Shown: positions 28,840-41,654, counted from the first letter of the stretch. The stretch is 64,000 nucleotides of DNA from Betaproteobacteria bacterium (GCA_027490755.1 JAIXXL010000047.1:248001-312000); one strand, 5' to 3'. Notes: a model not told the origin generated them from the letters alone. Program-made: numbers and translations.

Positions 28840-29508
28840 TTACTCGATACCAGCCAGCAGCGGCACGAAGCGCACCGCGTCGAGCGTCTGCTCGTGGAAG
28901 CCGTCGGCCGTCCGGTCGATGACCCTGAGCACCTGATCGTTACTGCCGACCGGCATCACCAGCCGACCACCCACAGCCAGCTGCTCGAGCAACGCTGGCG
29001 GCACCCGCATACCCGCCGCGGCGACCGTAATGCCGTCGAACGGCGCCGCCTCGGCCAGACCCTGCATGCCGTCGGCGTGCTTGAAGCGCAGGTTGAGCAG
29101 GCGCAGTTCGCGCGCCGCCTTGCGCGCACGCGACTGCAGCTCGCCGATGCGCTCGACCGAGTAGACCTCGCTGAACATCCGCGCCAGCACCGCCGCCTGA
29201 TAGCCACAGCCAGTGCCCACCTCGAGCACCCGGCCGCCACCGCGCGACAGGTTGGCCCCCTGGCGCAGCAGCTCGGCCATGCGCGCGACCACATAGGGCT
29301 GCGAGATGGTCTGACCGTGCCCGATCGGCAGCGCAGAGTCCTCGTAGGCGCGGCTGGCCAGGGCCTCGTCGACAAAGATGTGCCTTGGCACCGACTGCAT
29401 CACCGACAGCACCGCCTCGTCGCCGATGCCCTGCTGGCGCAGCCGCTCGACCATGCGCGTGCGCGTGCGCTCGGAGGTCATGCCGATGCCCGACAGGCGG
29501 GAGCTCAT
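28840..29508 (-). CDS. pcm: Protein-L-isoaspartate O-methyltransferase
   Basis: The 222-residue enzyme repairs isoaspartyl residues using S-adenosylmethionine. Motif I is [16 protein letters not shown], the substrate-binding segment [19 protein letters not shown] lies upstream, and [13 protein letters not shown] follows. The start ATG overlaps the surE stop as ATGA, implying translational coupling. Family length is normal. Confidence 0.95.
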   Translation of the reverse strand: MSSRLSGIGMTSERTRTRMVERLRQQGIGDEAVLSVMQSVPRHIFVDEALASRAYEDSALPIGHGQTISQPYVVARMAELLRQGANLSRGGGRVLEVGTGCGYQAAVLARMFSEVYSVERIGELQSRARKAARELRLLNLRFKHADGMQGLAEAAPFDGITVAAAGMRVPPALLEQLAVGGRLVMPVGSNDQVLRVIDRTADGFHEQTLDAVRFVPLLAGIE

Positions 29509-30257
29509 GGCTTGCGGCCGAGCCAGCCCCGGACGGCGGCCAGCTGGCCGGTGTGCGTGAGGTCGAGCTGCAGCGGCGTGATCGCCACCCTGCCCTGCTC
29601 GACGGCATGGAAATCGGTACCTGGGCCGGCGTCGGCCGCCGCACCGGCGGCACCCACCCAGTAGACCGTCTCGCCGCGCGGGTTGCGCGTCGGGATCACC
29701 GGCTCGGCCTTGTGGCGCTTGCCCAGCCGCACCACCTCTGGCGCGCCGAGGCGCTCGTAGGGCAGATCGGGCACGTTGACGTTGAGCAGCACCGGGCTGT
29801 CGGCCGGTGGCGCATCGATCCAGGCCCGCACCAGGTCTGCCGCGACCCGCGCCGCGGCCTCGAAGTGGCTGCCGGTCTTGGAGGCCAGAGACACGGCGAT
29901 GGCCGGGATGCCGAGCAGGTAGCCTTCGGTGGCGGCTGCCACGGTGCCCGAGTAGATGGTGTCGTCACCCATGTTGGAGCCGGCGTTCACGCCCGAGACC
30001 ACGACATCGGGGACATGTTCGAGCAGACCCGTGACCGCCAGGTGGACGCAGTCGGTGGGGGTGCCGTCGACGAAGAAGAAGCCGCTGGGCGCCTTCCGCA
30101 CCATCAGCGGGCGGTCGAGCGTGAGCGAGTTGGAGGCGCCGCTACGGTCGCGTTCGGGGGCCACCACGGTGACCTCGCCGAGCTCGGACATGACCTTGGC
30201 GAGCGCGATGATCCCGGGCGCGAAGTAGCCGTCGTCGTTGCTGAGCAGGATGCGCAT
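29505..30257 (-). CDS. surE: 5'/3'-nucleotidase SurE
   Basis: This 250-residue nucleotidase begins with the metal-binding motif [15 protein letters not shown] (Asp-Asp pair) and has [17 protein letters not shown] and the family motif [20 protein letters not shown]. It dephosphorylates nucleoside monophosphates in stress. It is the first gene of surE-pcm, 26 bases downstream of tRNA-Pro. Confidence 0.95.
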   Translation of the reverse strand: MRILLSNDDGYFAPGIIALAKVMSELGEVTVVAPERDRSGASNSLTLDRPLMVRKAPSGFFFVDGTPTDCVHLAVTGLLEHVPDVVVSGVNAGSNMGDDTIYSGTVAAATEGYLLGIPAIAVSLASKTGSHFEAAARVAADLVRAWIDAPPADSPVLLNVNVPDLPYERLGAPEVVRLGKRHKAEPVIPTRNPRGETVYWVGAAGAAADAGPGTDFHAVEQGRVAITPLQLDLTHTGQLAAVRGWLGRKP

Positions 30258-30282
30258 CGAGGGAGCCGCGGGTCAGTGGAAG

Positions 30283-30359
<77 letters not shown>

Positions 30360-30418
30360 ACGAGCTCGCAAGTATATCAGGGCGGCGGCGCCTCGCAGCG
30401 CGATGGCGACCGGAAGGC

Positions 30419-30823
30419 CTAGGGCTTGAGCAGGTCGCGGATGGCCAGCAGCTCGGCACGCACCTCCGGCGCCAGCGGAGCCGCCGGCAGCAGGGTGGCG
30501 GGGCCGGTCGTCGCCACGGCGATGGCTTCGCCGGCGCCGTCGTCGCTGCCGTTACGTGGCGCGCTCACCAGCTGCTGCCGCGCGCCCTGGATGGTGAAGC
30601 CCTGGGCATAGAGCAGCTCGCGGATGCGCCGGATCAGCAGCACCTCATGGTGCTGGTAGTAGCGGCGGTTGCCGCGGCGCTTGACCGGCCGCAGCTGGGT
30701 GAACTCCTGCTCCCAGTAACGCAGCACGTGCGCCTTGACCCGGCAAAGGTCGCTCACCTCACCGATGGTGAAGTAGCGCTTGGCCGGGATCGGCGGGAGG
30801 GGGGTCAGGTCAGCCGTCTGCAC
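30419..30823 (-). CDS. MerR-family transcriptional regulator
   Basis: The 134-residue protein has a MerR winged-helix N-terminus: [20 protein letters not shown] followed by WEQEF and [20 protein letters not shown]. It lacks the metal-binding cysteines of MerR itself. The gene commonly follows ihfA in gammaproteobacteria, as here, with its GTG start overlapping ihfA by 14 bases. The effector and targets are unknown. Confidence 0.88.
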   Translation of the reverse strand: MQTADLTPLPPIPAKRYFTIGEVSDLCRVKAHVLRYWEQEFTQLRPVKRRGNRRYYQHHEVLLIRRIRELLYAQGFTIQGARQQLVSAPRNGSDDGAGEAIAVATTGPATLLPAAPLAPEVRAELLAIRDLLKP

Positions 30824-31112
30824 CTGCGGCTGCCTCGACCGCCGACTTGAGCTTCTGCGACGGGTGGAAGGTCACGACACGCCGGGCGCTGATCGGGATC
30901 TCCTCGCCGGTCTTGGGATTGCGACCCGGCCGCTGGGCCTTGTCGCGCAACTGGAAATTGCCAAAGCCCGAGAGCTTGACCGTCTCGTTGGCTTCTAGCG
31001 CAGAGCGGATCTCCTCGAAGAAGGCCTCGACCATGTCCTTGGCCTCACGCTTGTTGAGGCCCAGACGTTCGAAGAGGAGTTCTGCAAGTTCCGCTTTGGT
31101 GAGGGTGGTCAC
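30810..31112 (-). CDS. ihfA: Integration host factor alpha subunit
   Basis: This is a 100-residue DNA-bending protein of the HU/IHF family. [20 protein letters not shown] at the N-terminus and the DNA-binding arm [20 protein letters not shown] are diagnostic, and [12 protein letters not shown] precedes the arm. It starts at GTG 31112, 19 bases after pheT, in the classic pheST-ihfA-merR order. Confidence 0.96.
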   Translation of the reverse strand: MTTLTKAELAELLFERLGLNKREAKDMVEAFFEEIRSALEANETVKLSGFGNFQLRDKAQRPGRNPKTGEEIPISARRVVTFHPSQKLKSAVEAAAGADG

Positions 31113-31131
31113 TACCGGCTCCCTGGGTGAG

Positions 31132-33495
31132 TCACTGTCGGAGAGATGCGCCGACCGCCGACGCCAGACGTTCGACCACGGTATTCACCACGGCCTCGAT
31201 CTCAATGTCGGTAAGGGTCTTGCGAGTATCTTGGATGGTCATCGCAATGGCAAGGCTTTTCTTACCAGATTCAATACCTTGCCCCCGATAGATATCAAAC
31301 GGCGCGATATCGTGCAGGTTGTCGATGGCCGGATCGGCAATGGCGTGGGCGATCTGGCGCCACTGCACCGCCTCGTCCACCACCACCGCGATGTCGCGAC
31401 GCACCGATGGCGTACGGGCCGGCGGCGCGGCCGCGACGGCACCCGACAGCGGCAACGCAGCAAGGTCGATCTCGAACGCCACCGGCGCCCGGCCGAGGTC
31501 CAGCGCCTGCACCTGACGTGGGTGGAGTTCGCCGAGCCAGCCGATGTCGCGACCGTCGACGCTGAGCCGCGCGGCGCGGCCCGGGTGCAGCGCCGGGTGA
31601 CCGGTCCATGGCTGGGCGGCCAGCGCATGCGGCGCCAGAATGGCCTCGAGGTCGGCCTTGACGTCGAAGAAGTCGACCGCGCGCGCCGGCGCACCCCACT
31701 GCTCGTCGACCGCGCCGCCCCAGGCCAGACCGCCAAGGCGCTCGGGCTGCTGCGAGGGCTCGTCGATGCCAAGGAACACACGGCCGCGCTCGATGATGCG
31801 CACGCGCGTCTGACGGTGCGCCACGTTGCCGCGCAGCACGCCGAGCAGCCCGGCCAGCAAACTGGAGCGCATCACCGACATCTGCCGGGCGATGGGGTTG
31901 GCCAGGCGCACCGGGGCCGCGTTGCCGTGCAGCGTCGCCTCGTCACCCTCGTCGATGAACGAGTAAGTGATCACTTCCTGATAGTCGCGCAGGGCCAAGC
32001 GTGCCATCGGGCCGGCCACCTTGAGCACCGACTCGTCGCGCGGCGGCATGCCGAGGCTGGCCTGCGGCGAACGCACGGGCACCTTCTGGTAGCCGTGGAC
32101 GCGGACGATCTCCTCGATCAGGTCTTCCTCGATGGCCAGGTCGAAGCGGTGCGGCGGCACCGTGACCGTCCAAGCGTCACCATTCTTCTGGTGCCCGAGG
32201 CCGAGCCGGTCGAGGATGCCGGTGATGGTCTTGCTGCCAAGGTCCATGCCGATCACGGCCGCCGCGCGCGACTCTCGCAGACGGATCGGGGCGCGCTGCG
32301 GCAGCTCGCTGCGCACCGCCACCAGCGGCCCGGCCTGAGCGCCGGCGAGGTCGGCCAGCAGCTGAGCGGCACGCGCCATGGCGCGCTCCGGCAGGGTCGG
32401 GTCGACGCCGCGTTCGAAGCGGTGCGCCGCCTCGCTGGCCACGTTAAGGCGGCGCGCGCGTCCGGCGATGACGCCCGGCACGAAGTGCGCGCTCTCCAGG
32501 AAGATGCTGGTGGTGGCGTCGGTGACGGCCGAGTGTGCGCCGCCCATCACGCCGGCCACCGCCTGCGCGCCGGCGGCGTCGGCGATGACCAGGAAGGACG
32601 GGTCCAGCGTGGCCTCGCTGCCGTCGAGCAGGGTGATGCGCTCACCGGCGTTGGCGCGGCGCACGACGATGTCGCCACTCAGGCGATCATGGTCGAAGGC
32701 GTGCAGCGGCTGGCCGAGTTCCAGCATGACGTAGTTGGTGATGTCGACCGCCAGCGACACGCAGCGCGAGCCGGCGCGCTCGATGCGGCGGCGCATCCAC
32801 AGCGGCGTGCGCGCGGCCGGGTCGATACCGGTAAAGACGCGGCCCAGGTAGACCGGGCAGTCGGCCGCGGCCGGCACAGTGATGCCGCGCGAATGCGCGT
32901 GCGCGTCGGCCAGCGACTGCAGTGGCATGGCCTCGATCCGCGCCGCGGACAGCGCCGCCACCTCGCGCGCCAGCCCGGCCATGCTCAGGCAGTCGCCACG
33001 GTTGGGCGTGAGCTTGAGCTCGATGACGGTGTCCTCAAGGTCGAGGTATTGGCGGATGTCGGCGCCTACCGGCGCCTCGTACGGCAGCTCGAGCAGGCCG
33101 TCGGCGTCGGTGGCGATGCCGAGCTCTCGGGCCGAGCAGAGCATGCCGAAGCTCTCCACCCCGCGCATCTTGGCTTTGCCGATGGCCAGGTCGCCGGGCA
33201 GCTTGGCGCCGACCACCGCCAGCGGGGCCTTCAGCCCGGCACGCGCATTGGGCGCACCACACACGATCGTGAGCGGCTTGTCAGCGCCGCAGGCCACCTG
33301 GCACACGCGCAGGCGGTCGGCGTCAGGGTGCGGCGCGATGGCGACGATCTCGCCGACCACCACACCGCTGAAGGGCGGCGCGGCGGGCTCCAGCGACTCG
33401 ACCTCGAGGCCGGCCATGGTAAGCAGGTCGGCCAATGCATCCGTACCGCCCTGCGGCGAGACCGACTGGCGGAGCCAGGATTCGGAGAACTTCAT
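31132..33495 (-). CDS. pheT: Phenylalanine--tRNA ligase beta subunit
   Basis: This 787-residue subunit charges tRNA-Phe together with PheS. The N-terminal tRNA-binding domain (about residues 40-150), B3/B4 editing domain, B5 domain, and C-terminal anticodon-binding (FDX-ACB) domain ending in [16 protein letters not shown] are all present at normal length. It follows pheS by 24 bases and precedes ihfA. Confidence 0.96.
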   Translation of the reverse strand: MKFSESWLRQSVSPQGGTDALADLLTMAGLEVESLEPAAPPFSGVVVGEIVAIAPHPDADRLRVCQVACGADKPLTIVCGAPNARAGLKAPLAVVGAKLPGDLAIGKAKMRGVESFGMLCSARELGIATDADGLLELPYEAPVGADIRQYLDLEDTVIELKLTPNRGDCLSMAGLAREVAALSAARIEAMPLQSLADAHAHSRGITVPAAADCPVYLGRVFTGIDPAARTPLWMRRRIERAGSRCVSLAVDITNYVMLELGQPLHAFDHDRLSGDIVVRRANAGERITLLDGSEATLDPSFLVIADAAGAQAVAGVMGGAHSAVTDATTSIFLESAHFVPGVIAGRARRLNVASEAAHRFERGVDPTLPERAMARAAQLLADLAGAQAGPLVAVRSELPQRAPIRLRESRAAAVIGMDLGSKTITGILDRLGLGHQKNGDAWTVTVPPHRFDLAIEEDLIEEIVRVHGYQKVPVRSPQASLGMPPRDESVLKVAGPMARLALRDYQEVITYSFIDEGDEATLHGNAAPVRLANPIARQMSVMRSSLLAGLLGVLRGNVAHRQTRVRIIERGRVFLGIDEPSQQPERLGGLAWGGAVDEQWGAPARAVDFFDVKADLEAILAPHALAAQPWTGHPALHPGRAARLSVDGRDIGWLGELHPRQVQALDLGRAPVAFEIDLAALPLSGAVAAAPPARTPSVRRDIAVVVDEAVQWRQIAHAIADPAIDNLHDIAPFDIYRGQGIESGKKSLAIAMTIQDTRKTLTDIEIEAVVNTVVERLASAVGASLRQ

Positions 33496-33519
33496 GTCGG
33501 GATCCTCTGCTCGTGCCGG

Positions 33520-35216
<1,697 letters not shown>

Positions 35217-35300
35217 GACTGCTCCTAAGGCTCTTTCGAACCGTCTGTTTTAAACCGCGCCGGGTGGTCTGGCGACACTTGAGACCCGGACACGCCTTGT

Positions 35301-35318
35301 AAGGGTTTTCAAACCCTT
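35301..35318 (-). promoter_or_regulatory. Hairpin in the infC-rpmI intergenic leader
   Basis: A perfect 8-bp stem AAGGGTTT/AAACCCTT with a two-base loop lies between infC and rpmI (gap 35217-35354). The position corresponds to the region where L20 binds its own mRNA in enterobacteria, or it could be an mRNA processing element. The structure is seen; the role is inferred. Confidence 0.4.
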
Positions 35319-35354
35319 GGTCGGGACCCGGAGGCCCCGCCTGACCCACGCGCG

Positions 35355-35876
35355 TTACTGCTTGCGCTTGGGCGCGACCACCATAACCATCTGGCGGCCT
35401 TCGAGCTTGGGAAACTGCTCGACCGTGGCGATCTCGCCCAGGTCATCCCTCACCCGTTCCAGCAGGCGCACACCGAACTCCTGGTGCGCCATCTCACGAC
35501 CCCGGAAGCGCAACGTGACCTTGGCCTTGTCGCCCTCTTCCAGGAAGCGCAATAAGTTGCGCATCTTGATCTGGTAATCCCCTTCGTCGGTGCCGGGGCG
35601 GAATTTCACTTCCTTTACCTGCACCTGCTTCTGCTTGGTCTTGGCCTCGTGACGCTTCTTGCTTTCGCGGTACTTGAACTTGCCGAAGTCCATCAGCCTG
35701 CAGACCGGGGGCTCAGCGGTGGGCGCGATCTCAACAAGATCGGTGTCCGCCTCTCCCGCCATCTGAATGGCGGCATCCAATGAAACGATCCCCAGCTGCT
35801 CGTTATCAACGCCGATCAGTCGCACTTCTCGTGCTGTGATCTCGCCGTTGATGCGCATGTCTTTTTCTTGCGCGAT
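35355..35876 (-). CDS. infC: Translation initiation factor IF-3
   Basis: IF-3 has the N-domain [20 protein letters not shown] and the C-domain [12 protein letters not shown], giving 173 residues. The start is taken as an ATC at 35876 (reading I-A-Q-E-K-D-M-R), because AGGAG lies nine bases upstream of it, while ATG 35858 has no good binding site. Rare AUU/AUC initiation is the known basis of infC autoregulation, since IF-3 rejects non-standard starts. It is 32 bases downstream of thrS. Confidence 0.93.
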   Translation of the reverse strand: MAQEKDMRINGEITAREVRLIGVDNEQLGIVSLDAAIQMAGEADTDLVEIAPTAEPPVCRLMDFGKFKYRESKKRHEAKTKQKQVQVKEVKFRPGTDEGDYQIKMRNLLRFLEEGDKAKVTLRFRGREMAHQEFGVRLLERVRDDLGEIATVEQFPKLEGRQMVMVVAPKRKQ

Positions 35877-35908
35877 GTCTACGGTCTCCTGAAAAAGTTA
35901 TTGCCGCC

Positions 35909-37822
35909 CTAGGTACGCCCGGAGACAGACGCTTCGAGTAGAGAAACAAGCCCGTCAAGGCTCATCGACCCGAGGTCCACTCCGCCGCGACCGCGAACGG
36001 CAAGCGTGTGCGAAGCCACTTCCTTGTCGCCTACCACCACCATGAATGGCAGCTTTTGGAGACTGTGCTCGCGGATTTTATAGCCGATCTTCTCGTTCCT
36101 CAAGTCCAGCTCGATACGAAAGCCTTTTGCTTTCAACTGGCTGGCCAGAACAGACGCGTATTCCGCCTGTCCTTCGGAGATATTCAGCACCGCCAACTGC
36201 ACCGGCGCGAGCCACGTCGGGAAGGCTCCGGCGTAGTGTTCGATGAGGATGCCGAGGAAGCGCTCCATGCTGCCGACGATGGCCCGGTGCAGCATGACCG
36301 GGCGCTTGCGGGTGTTGTCCTCGTCGACGAACTCGGCGTCCAGACGCTCCGGCAGGTTGAAGTCGAGCTGGATGGTGCCGCACTGCCACAGACGCCCCAG
36401 CGAATCCTTCAGCGTGAACTCGATCTTGGGGCCGTAGAAGGCGCCCTCGCCCGGCTGCAGGTCGAACGCCAGGCCGTTGGCGCGCAGCGCGGCGTCCAGC
36501 GCCTGCTCGGCGCGGTCCCAGGTCTCGTCTGAGCCGACGCGCTTGGCCGGGCGTGTCGAGAGCTTGACCAGCACGTCCTCGAAGCCGAAGTCGGCGTAGA
36601 CCGCCTGCAGCATGACGATGAAGTCGGCGACCTCGGCCTCGACCTGGTCCTCGCGGCAGAAGATGTGCGCGTCGTCCTGGGTGAAGGCGCGTACGCGCAT
36701 CAGCCCGTGCAGCGCGCCGGAGGGCTCGTTGCGGTGGCACGAGCCGAACTCGGCCAGTCGCAGCGGCAGGTCGCGGTAGCTGTGCAGACCGCTGTTGAAG
36801 ATCTGCACGTGGCCGGGGCAGTTCATCGGCTTGACCGCGTAGTCGCGGTTCTCGGAGGCCGTGGTGAACATGTTGTCGCGGTAGTTCTCCCAGTGGCCCG
36901 ACTTCTCCCAAAGGGTGCGGTCCATCACCGTCGGCGTGCGTACTTCCTGGTATCCATACTCGACGAACTTGTGACGCATGTACTGCTCGACCTGTTGCCA
37001 CAGCGTCCAGCCGCGCGGGTGCCAGAACACCATCCCCGGGGCCTCGTCCTGCATGTGAAACAACTGCAGCGAGCGGCCGAGGCGGCGGTGGTCGCGCTTC
37101 TCGGCTTCCTCCAGACGGTGCAGGTGGGCGTCGAGGTCTTCCTTGCGCAGCCAGGCGGTGCCGTAGATGCGCTGCAGCATCGCGTTGCGGTGGTCGCCGC
37201 GCCAGTAGGCGCCGGCCAGCTTCATCAGCTTGAAGGCCTTGGGCAGCTTGCCGGTGGACGGCAGGTGCGGGCCGCGGCAGACGTCGAACCAGTCGCCCTG
37301 CCGGTAGATGCTCAGCTCCTCGCCCGGCTTGATGATGTCCTCGATGATCTCGACCTTGTACGTCTCGCCGATGGCGGAGAAGGTCTCGCGGGCCTGCTCG
37401 CGGCTCAAGACCTCCCGGGTGATCGGCAGGTCGCGCTGCACGATCTCGCCCATGCGCGCCTCGATGCGCTCGAGGTCCTCCGGGGTGAAGGGCTCGCTGC
37501 GCGCGAAGTCGTAGTAGAAGCCGTCCTCGATCGCCGGGCCGATGGTCACCTGGGTGCCCGGGTAGAGCTCCTGCACTGCCTGCGCCATGATGTGCGCGGC
37601 GTCGTGGCGAACCAGTTCGAGCGCGTCCTCATCCTTGGCGGTGACGATGGCAAGGCTGGCGTCACGCTCGATGCGATAACTGGTGTCGACGAGCTGGCCG
37701 TCGATGCGGCCGGCCAGCGCAGCCTTGGCAAGGCCGGCGCCGATGCTCGCGGCGACCTCGGCCACCGTGACCGGATCGTCGAACTGACGCTTGGAACCGT
37801 CGGGCAGGGTGATGCTGAGCAT
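35909..37822 (-). CDS. thrS: Threonine--tRNA ligase
   Basis: The 637-residue synthetase has the N-terminal TGS domain ([14 protein letters not shown]), the editing domain with HxxxH ([13 protein letters not shown]), class II motifs including [10 protein letters not shown] with the zinc cysteine, and a C-terminal anticodon domain. ATG 37822 with GGAGT upstream is chosen; the in-frame codon at 37867 is closer to the tRNA gene and adds unrelated residues. It heads the infC operon. Confidence 0.96.
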   Translation of the reverse strand: MLSITLPDGSKRQFDDPVTVAEVAASIGAGLAKAALAGRIDGQLVDTSYRIERDASLAIVTAKDEDALELVRHDAAHIMAQAVQELYPGTQVTIGPAIEDGFYYDFARSEPFTPEDLERIEARMGEIVQRDLPITREVLSREQARETFSAIGETYKVEIIEDIIKPGEELSIYRQGDWFDVCRGPHLPSTGKLPKAFKLMKLAGAYWRGDHRNAMLQRIYGTAWLRKEDLDAHLHRLEEAEKRDHRRLGRSLQLFHMQDEAPGMVFWHPRGWTLWQQVEQYMRHKFVEYGYQEVRTPTVMDRTLWEKSGHWENYRDNMFTTASENRDYAVKPMNCPGHVQIFNSGLHSYRDLPLRLAEFGSCHRNEPSGALHGLMRVRAFTQDDAHIFCREDQVEAEVADFIVMLQAVYADFGFEDVLVKLSTRPAKRVGSDETWDRAEQALDAALRANGLAFDLQPGEGAFYGPKIEFTLKDSLGRLWQCGTIQLDFNLPERLDAEFVDEDNTRKRPVMLHRAIVGSMERFLGILIEHYAGAFPTWLAPVQLAVLNISEGQAEYASVLASQLKAKGFRIELDLRNEKIGYKIREHSLQKLPFMVVVGDKEVASHTLAVRGRGGVDLGSMSLDGLVSLLEASVSGRT

Positions 37823-37887
37823 GCGGACCAGACTCCAGAAACGCAAATGCGCGGACGTGCCGCGCAATGAAGACTACTGAAATGAGT

Positions 37888-37964
37888 TGGTAGGCGCGAT
37901 TGGATTCGAACCAACGACCCCCACCATGTCAAGGTGGTGCTCTAACCAACTGAGCTACGCGCCT
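37888..37964 (-). tRNA. tRNA-Val (GAC)
   Basis: Full cloverleaf with encoded CCA. The acceptor stem is AGGCGCG/CGCGCCT and the anticodon loop is TTGACAT, giving anticodon GAC. It lies upstream of thrS on the same strand. Confidence 0.95.
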
Positions 37965-38376
37965 GTCGTTGTTGCGGCGCGCAGTCTATCACCGTGTCGG
38001 CGACTTATCTACGGGGCCGCCAGCGACCCGGCGCGCAAGCCGACGAAAGCCCATTCTGGAATTTGTCCACCGCGAAGTCCTGGCGCAGGTTGCGGCATCA
38101 CTGCGCTGAAACACCCCGCAGAAACTTGTGAACGAATGATTTGGGGCAAATCCAATCGCGTGAATTTTATAAAGGTTTTTTGCATGCTCAAAGATTGGGC
38201 GATCTGTCCGGCGCATATGTCAATACGGTTAAGAAGTGGTTATCTAAAGTGGCTGTACACAAAGTTATCCACAGCTTCTGTGGACAGCCTCGGGGAACGA
38301 CCCGGCCCTTGACTAACAGCATGTCCGGCGGCGAGGCTGAACGCCCTCCGCCCCACCCCTGACCGAAAACAGCCGC
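37965..38376. other. Intergenic region without a supported gene, with a DnaA-box-like palindrome
   Basis: About 410 bases separate tRNA-Val from the DASS transporter. The middle is AT-rich relative to its surroundings (for example AATTTTATAAAGGTTTTTTG near 38162). A perfect DnaA-box sequence TTATCCACA lies at 38265-38273. The inverted repeat TCCACAG-CTT-CTGTGGA spans 38268-38284. Short open frames here have no family match or start signal. It probably holds divergent promoters. Confidence 0.5.
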
Positions 38377-39840
38377 ATGACTGCCAACCAACTGCTGCGC
38401 ATCCTCGGCCCGATGGCCGGCATCCTGCTGATCCTCGCCGGCAAAACCGGTGCTGCTGTGGCCGGCCTTTCGGGGGCGCCGCTGGCGATGCTCGGCATCA
38501 CCGTCTGGGTCGCGCTGTGGTGGGTCACCGAGGCCATGCCGATCGCTGCCACCTCGCTGCTGCCGGCTCTGTTGCTGCCGCTGTGCGGCATCCTCGGTTC
38601 AGAGGAGACCGCCGGCGCCTACATGGACCGCTTCATCCTGCTGATGATGGCTGGCTTCATGGCAGCGCTCGCCATCGAGCGCTGCGGCCTGCACCGCAGG
38701 CTGGCGCTGGCGGTGCTGTTGCGCGTCGGCACATCGCCGCGGCGGCTGGTGCTGGGCATGCTGCTGGCCACCGCGCTGGCCTCGATGTGGATCGCCAACA
38801 CCGCCGCGACGCTGATCATGCTGCCGGTGGCGCTGGCGCTGGTGGCTCGCTTGCAGCAGACGCATCCGGTGCCGGGCTTCGCCGCCGCAGTCTGTATCGC
38901 CATCGCCTGGGGCGCCTCGATCGGCGGCATCGCCACGCCGCTGGGCACGCCGCCCAACCTCATCTACCTGTCGGCGCTGGAGAAACTCACCGGCCAGGTG
39001 CCGGGCTTCCTCGACTGGATGGCGGTGGCCACGCCGGTGTCGGCGATGCTGGTGGTGGTGGCCTACCTGATCCTGCGCCGCGATGTGCCGCAGAGCGCCG
39101 GAGATGCCGCCGCCGGGCGTGACGTGCTGCGCGCGGAATGGCGCGCGCTGGGCCAGGTCAGCCGCGATGAGCGCACCGTCGCCATAGTCTTCGGCACCAT
39201 GGTGCTGCTGTGGATCACACGCAAGATCGACCTTGGCGTGGGCGCCGGCGGTGTCGCCGAGAGCATCGGCTGGGCGCCGCTGCTGGGGCTTGGCAAGAGC
39301 GTCGACGACTCCACCGTGGCGGTGCTGGGCGTGGTGCTGCTGTTCCTGCTGCCCGCAGCGGGCCGGCGCGGCGAACGCCTGCTCGACTGGCCGACTGCCA
39401 GCCGCATCCCCTGGGAGGTGGTGCTGCTCTTCGGCGGCGGTCTGGCACTGGCCAAGGGTTTCGGCAGTTCGGGCCTGTCGGCTGCTGTGGCCGATGCGCT
39501 GGTCGGGCTGGGCGGCCTCGACCCTTGGTTGGTCATCCTCGCCATCTGTCTGGTTGTGACCTTTGTCACCGAGGTGACCTCCAACACTGCGGTCACCACC
39601 CTGCTGATGCCCATTCTTGCCGGATTCTCGACCGCCACCGGGCTACCGCCCGAGGCGGTGATGCTGCCGGCCGCCATCTCCGCCTCGTGCGCCTTCATGC
39701 TGCCGGTGGGGACGCCGCCCAACGCGGTGGTGTTCGGCACCGGCCACGTGCCGATCGCGCGCATGGCCCGCGCCGGGCTTTGGCTCAACCTTGCCGGCGC
39801 GCTGATCATCACCGCACTGGTCGGCGCCGCGGTGCCCTAG
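38377..39840 (+). CDS. DASS/SLC13-family anion symporter
   Basis: This 487-residue protein has about 12 membrane helices and the SLC13 motifs WWVTEAMPIAATSLLPALLL near the start, GTPPNLIYLSALEK (the SNT-like loop) near residue 190 and the second repeat GTPPNAVVFGTGHV near 445. It would carry dicarboxylates, sulfate or phosphate with sodium. It is a single gene followed by a TPR lipoprotein gene. Substrate is not deducible by eye. Confidence 0.88.
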   Translation: MTANQLLRILGPMAGILLILAGKTGAAVAGLSGAPLAMLGITVWVALWWVTEAMPIAATSLLPALLLPLCGILGSEETAGAYMDRFILLMMAGFMAALAIERCGLHRRLALAVLLRVGTSPRRLVLGMLLATALASMWIANTAATLIMLPVALALVARLQQTHPVPGFAAAVCIAIAWGASIGGIATPLGTPPNLIYLSALEKLTGQVPGFLDWMAVATPVSAMLVVVAYLILRRDVPQSAGDAAAGRDVLRAEWRALGQVSRDERTVAIVFGTMVLLWITRKIDLGVGAGGVAESIGWAPLLGLGKSVDDSTVAVLGVVLLFLLPAAGRRGERLLDWPTASRIPWEVVLLFGGGLALAKGFGSSGLSAAVADALVGLGGLDPWLVILAICLVVTFVTEVTSNTAVTTLLMPILAGFSTATGLPPEAVMLPAAISASCAFMLPVGTPPNAVVFGTGHVPIARMARAGLWLNLAGALIITALVGAAVP

Positions 39841-39917
39841 CTGGCGGAAGTAGAATCGCAGAACCTTCGACGCCGACCCGGGTCACACCCCGACTACGCC
39901 AACCCTCCATCGAGACC

Positions 39918-41654
39918 ATGCGCCGCCACCTGTTGACCGTCACCATTGCTGTTGCCCTGGCTGGCTGCGCCGCGTCGGGCAAGCCCGTCCGCACCGCTGC
40001 GGCCGCCACGACCCCCGCCAAGTCGCCGGCAGCCCAAGCCACGAGCAAGGCAGAACTGCCGGCCCAGCCGCTGACCCGCGACATCCTGTTCAAGCTGCTG
40101 GTGGGCGAAGTTGCCGGCCAGCGCGGCGAGATCGGGCTGGCGGCCGAGGCCTACGCCGACCTCGCCAAGACGACGCGGGACCCGCGCGTGGCCAAGCGCG
40201 CCACCGAAGCTGCGATGTACGCGCAGAACCCCGAGATGGCGATCCGTTCCAGCCGCATCTGGATGGAGACCGACCCGGCCGACGACTCGGCTGCGCAGAC
40301 GCACGCGTCGATCCTGGTCAGCGCCGGCGACTTCGACGCCGCAGAGCCGGTCCTGACCGGTGTGCTTAGCCGCCAAGGCCCGCGCATCGGCCCGGCGCTG
40401 CTGCAGATCGGCAGCATGCTCAACCGCAGCAGCGACCGCGCCGCGGCGCTGGCCTTCGCCCGAAAGATCGCGGCACCTTATGCCAAGTTGCCGGAAGCCA
40501 ACCTGATGATGGCGCAGATGGCCTTCAACGCCGGCGAGGGCGAACTCGCCATGCAACTCGCGCAGAAGGCTGTCGAGCAACGCCGCGACTGGGAGCCAGC
40601 GCTGCTGTTCGTGGCGCAGGTCACTTCCAGCCGCGACCCTGCCGCCGGCACCCGCTACCTTGCCGAGGCCAGCAAGCGCGCGCCGCAGTCGCGCACGCTC
40701 GGTCTGGCCTATGCCCGTTCGCTGACCGGCAGTGGCCAGTACCCTGCCGCACTCGCCGAGTTCAAGCGTCTGGCACGCATGTTCCCCAAGGACGGCGAGA
40801 TCGGCGTGACGGTAGGCGCACTGGCCAGCCAGGCTGGCGACCACGACACCGCCAGCCAGTACCTGCGCATGGCGCTGGAGAGCGACTACAGCGAGAAGGA
40901 CAACGTCCGCCTGATGCTCGGCCAGGTCGAGGCCGACCGTGGCAACACCGCCGCCGCATTGCAGTGGTTCGAGAGCATCCAAGCCGGCACCAGTGTCTAC
41001 ATGCCGGCTCAGGTCAGCATCGCACGCCAGGTGCTGAAGCAGTCGGGCATGGAGGCCGCCCGCGAGCGGCTGCGTGCGGTGCGCACCGATTCGCCGCTGG
41101 AGCAGGTACAGCTGATCCTGGCCGAGGCCTCGCTGCTGCGCGAATCCGGCGACGACCGTAGCGCCTTCCAGGTGCTCGACGACGCCACCAAGGAATACGC
41201 CGGCATCGCCGACCTCTGGTACGACCATGGCATGGCCGCCGAGCGGCTGAACATGCTCGATGTGGTCGAGACCAGCCTGCGCCGCGTCATCGAACTCAAG
41301 CCCGACCACGCCCACGCCTACAACGCGCTCGGCTTCAGCCTGGCCGACCGCAACGTGCGCCTGCTGGAGGCCCGTGGCTACATCGAGCAGGCCCTGCAGT
41401 TTGCGCCGGAAGACCCCTACATCATCGACAGTCTGGGCTGGGTGCAATTCCGCTTGGGCGAGTATGACGAGGCCGAAAAGACCCTGCGCCGCGCCATGTC
41501 GATCAAGGACGACCCCGAGGTGGTGGCCCACCTGGCTGAGGTTCTGGTCAAGCGCGGCAAGGCCGCAGAGGCCCGCAACCTGATCACCGGCGGACTGCGC
41601 AAGAACCCTGGCAACAGCGTGCTGCAGGCCGTGCAGGCGCGCCTGCTGCCCTGA
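39918..41654 (+). CDS. TPR-repeat lipoprotein
   Basis: This 578-residue protein has a lipoprotein signal (HLLTVTIAVALAGCAASG, lipobox cysteine near 18), a low-complexity linker and then tetratricopeptide repeats through the rest, clearest in HAYNALGFSLADRNVRLLEA and IDSLGWVQFRLGEYDEAEKT. It sits immediately upstream of lolB, an arrangement common in gammaproteobacteria, and probably helps outer-membrane biogenesis. ATG 39918 is used; the open frame extends upstream to 39210 but overlaps the transporter in another frame. Confidence 0.88.
   Translation: MRRHLLTVTIAVALAGCAASGKPVRTAAAATTPAKSPAAQATSKAELPAQPLTRDILFKLLVGEVAGQRGEIGLAAEAYADLAKTTRDPRVAKRATEAAMYAQNPEMAIRSSRIWMETDPADDSAAQTHASILVSAGDFDAAEPVLTGVLSRQGPRIGPALLQIGSMLNRSSDRAAALAFARKIAAPYAKLPEANLMMAQMAFNAGEGELAMQLAQKAVEQRRDWEPALLFVAQVTSSRDPAAGTRYLAEASKRAPQSRTLGLAYARSLTGSGQYPAALAEFKRLARMFPKDGEIGVTVGALASQAGDHDTASQYLRMALESDYSEKDNVRLMLGQVEADRGNTAAALQWFESIQAGTSVYMPAQVSIARQVLKQSGMEAARERLRAVRTDSPLEQVQLILAEASLLRESGDDRSAFQVLDDATKEYAGIADLWYDHGMAAERLNMLDVVETSLRRVIELKPDHAHAYNALGFSLADRNVRLLEARGYIEQALQFAPEDPYIIDSLGWVQFRLGEYDEAEKTLRRAMSIKDDPEVVAHLAEVLVKRGKAAEARNLITGGLRKNPGNSVLQAVQARLLP

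Noticed and set aside
39210..39917. An upstream extension of the TPR lipoprotein inside the transporter gene
   Set aside because: The lipoprotein signal begins at 39918, and the upstream part overlaps the DASS transporter out of frame.
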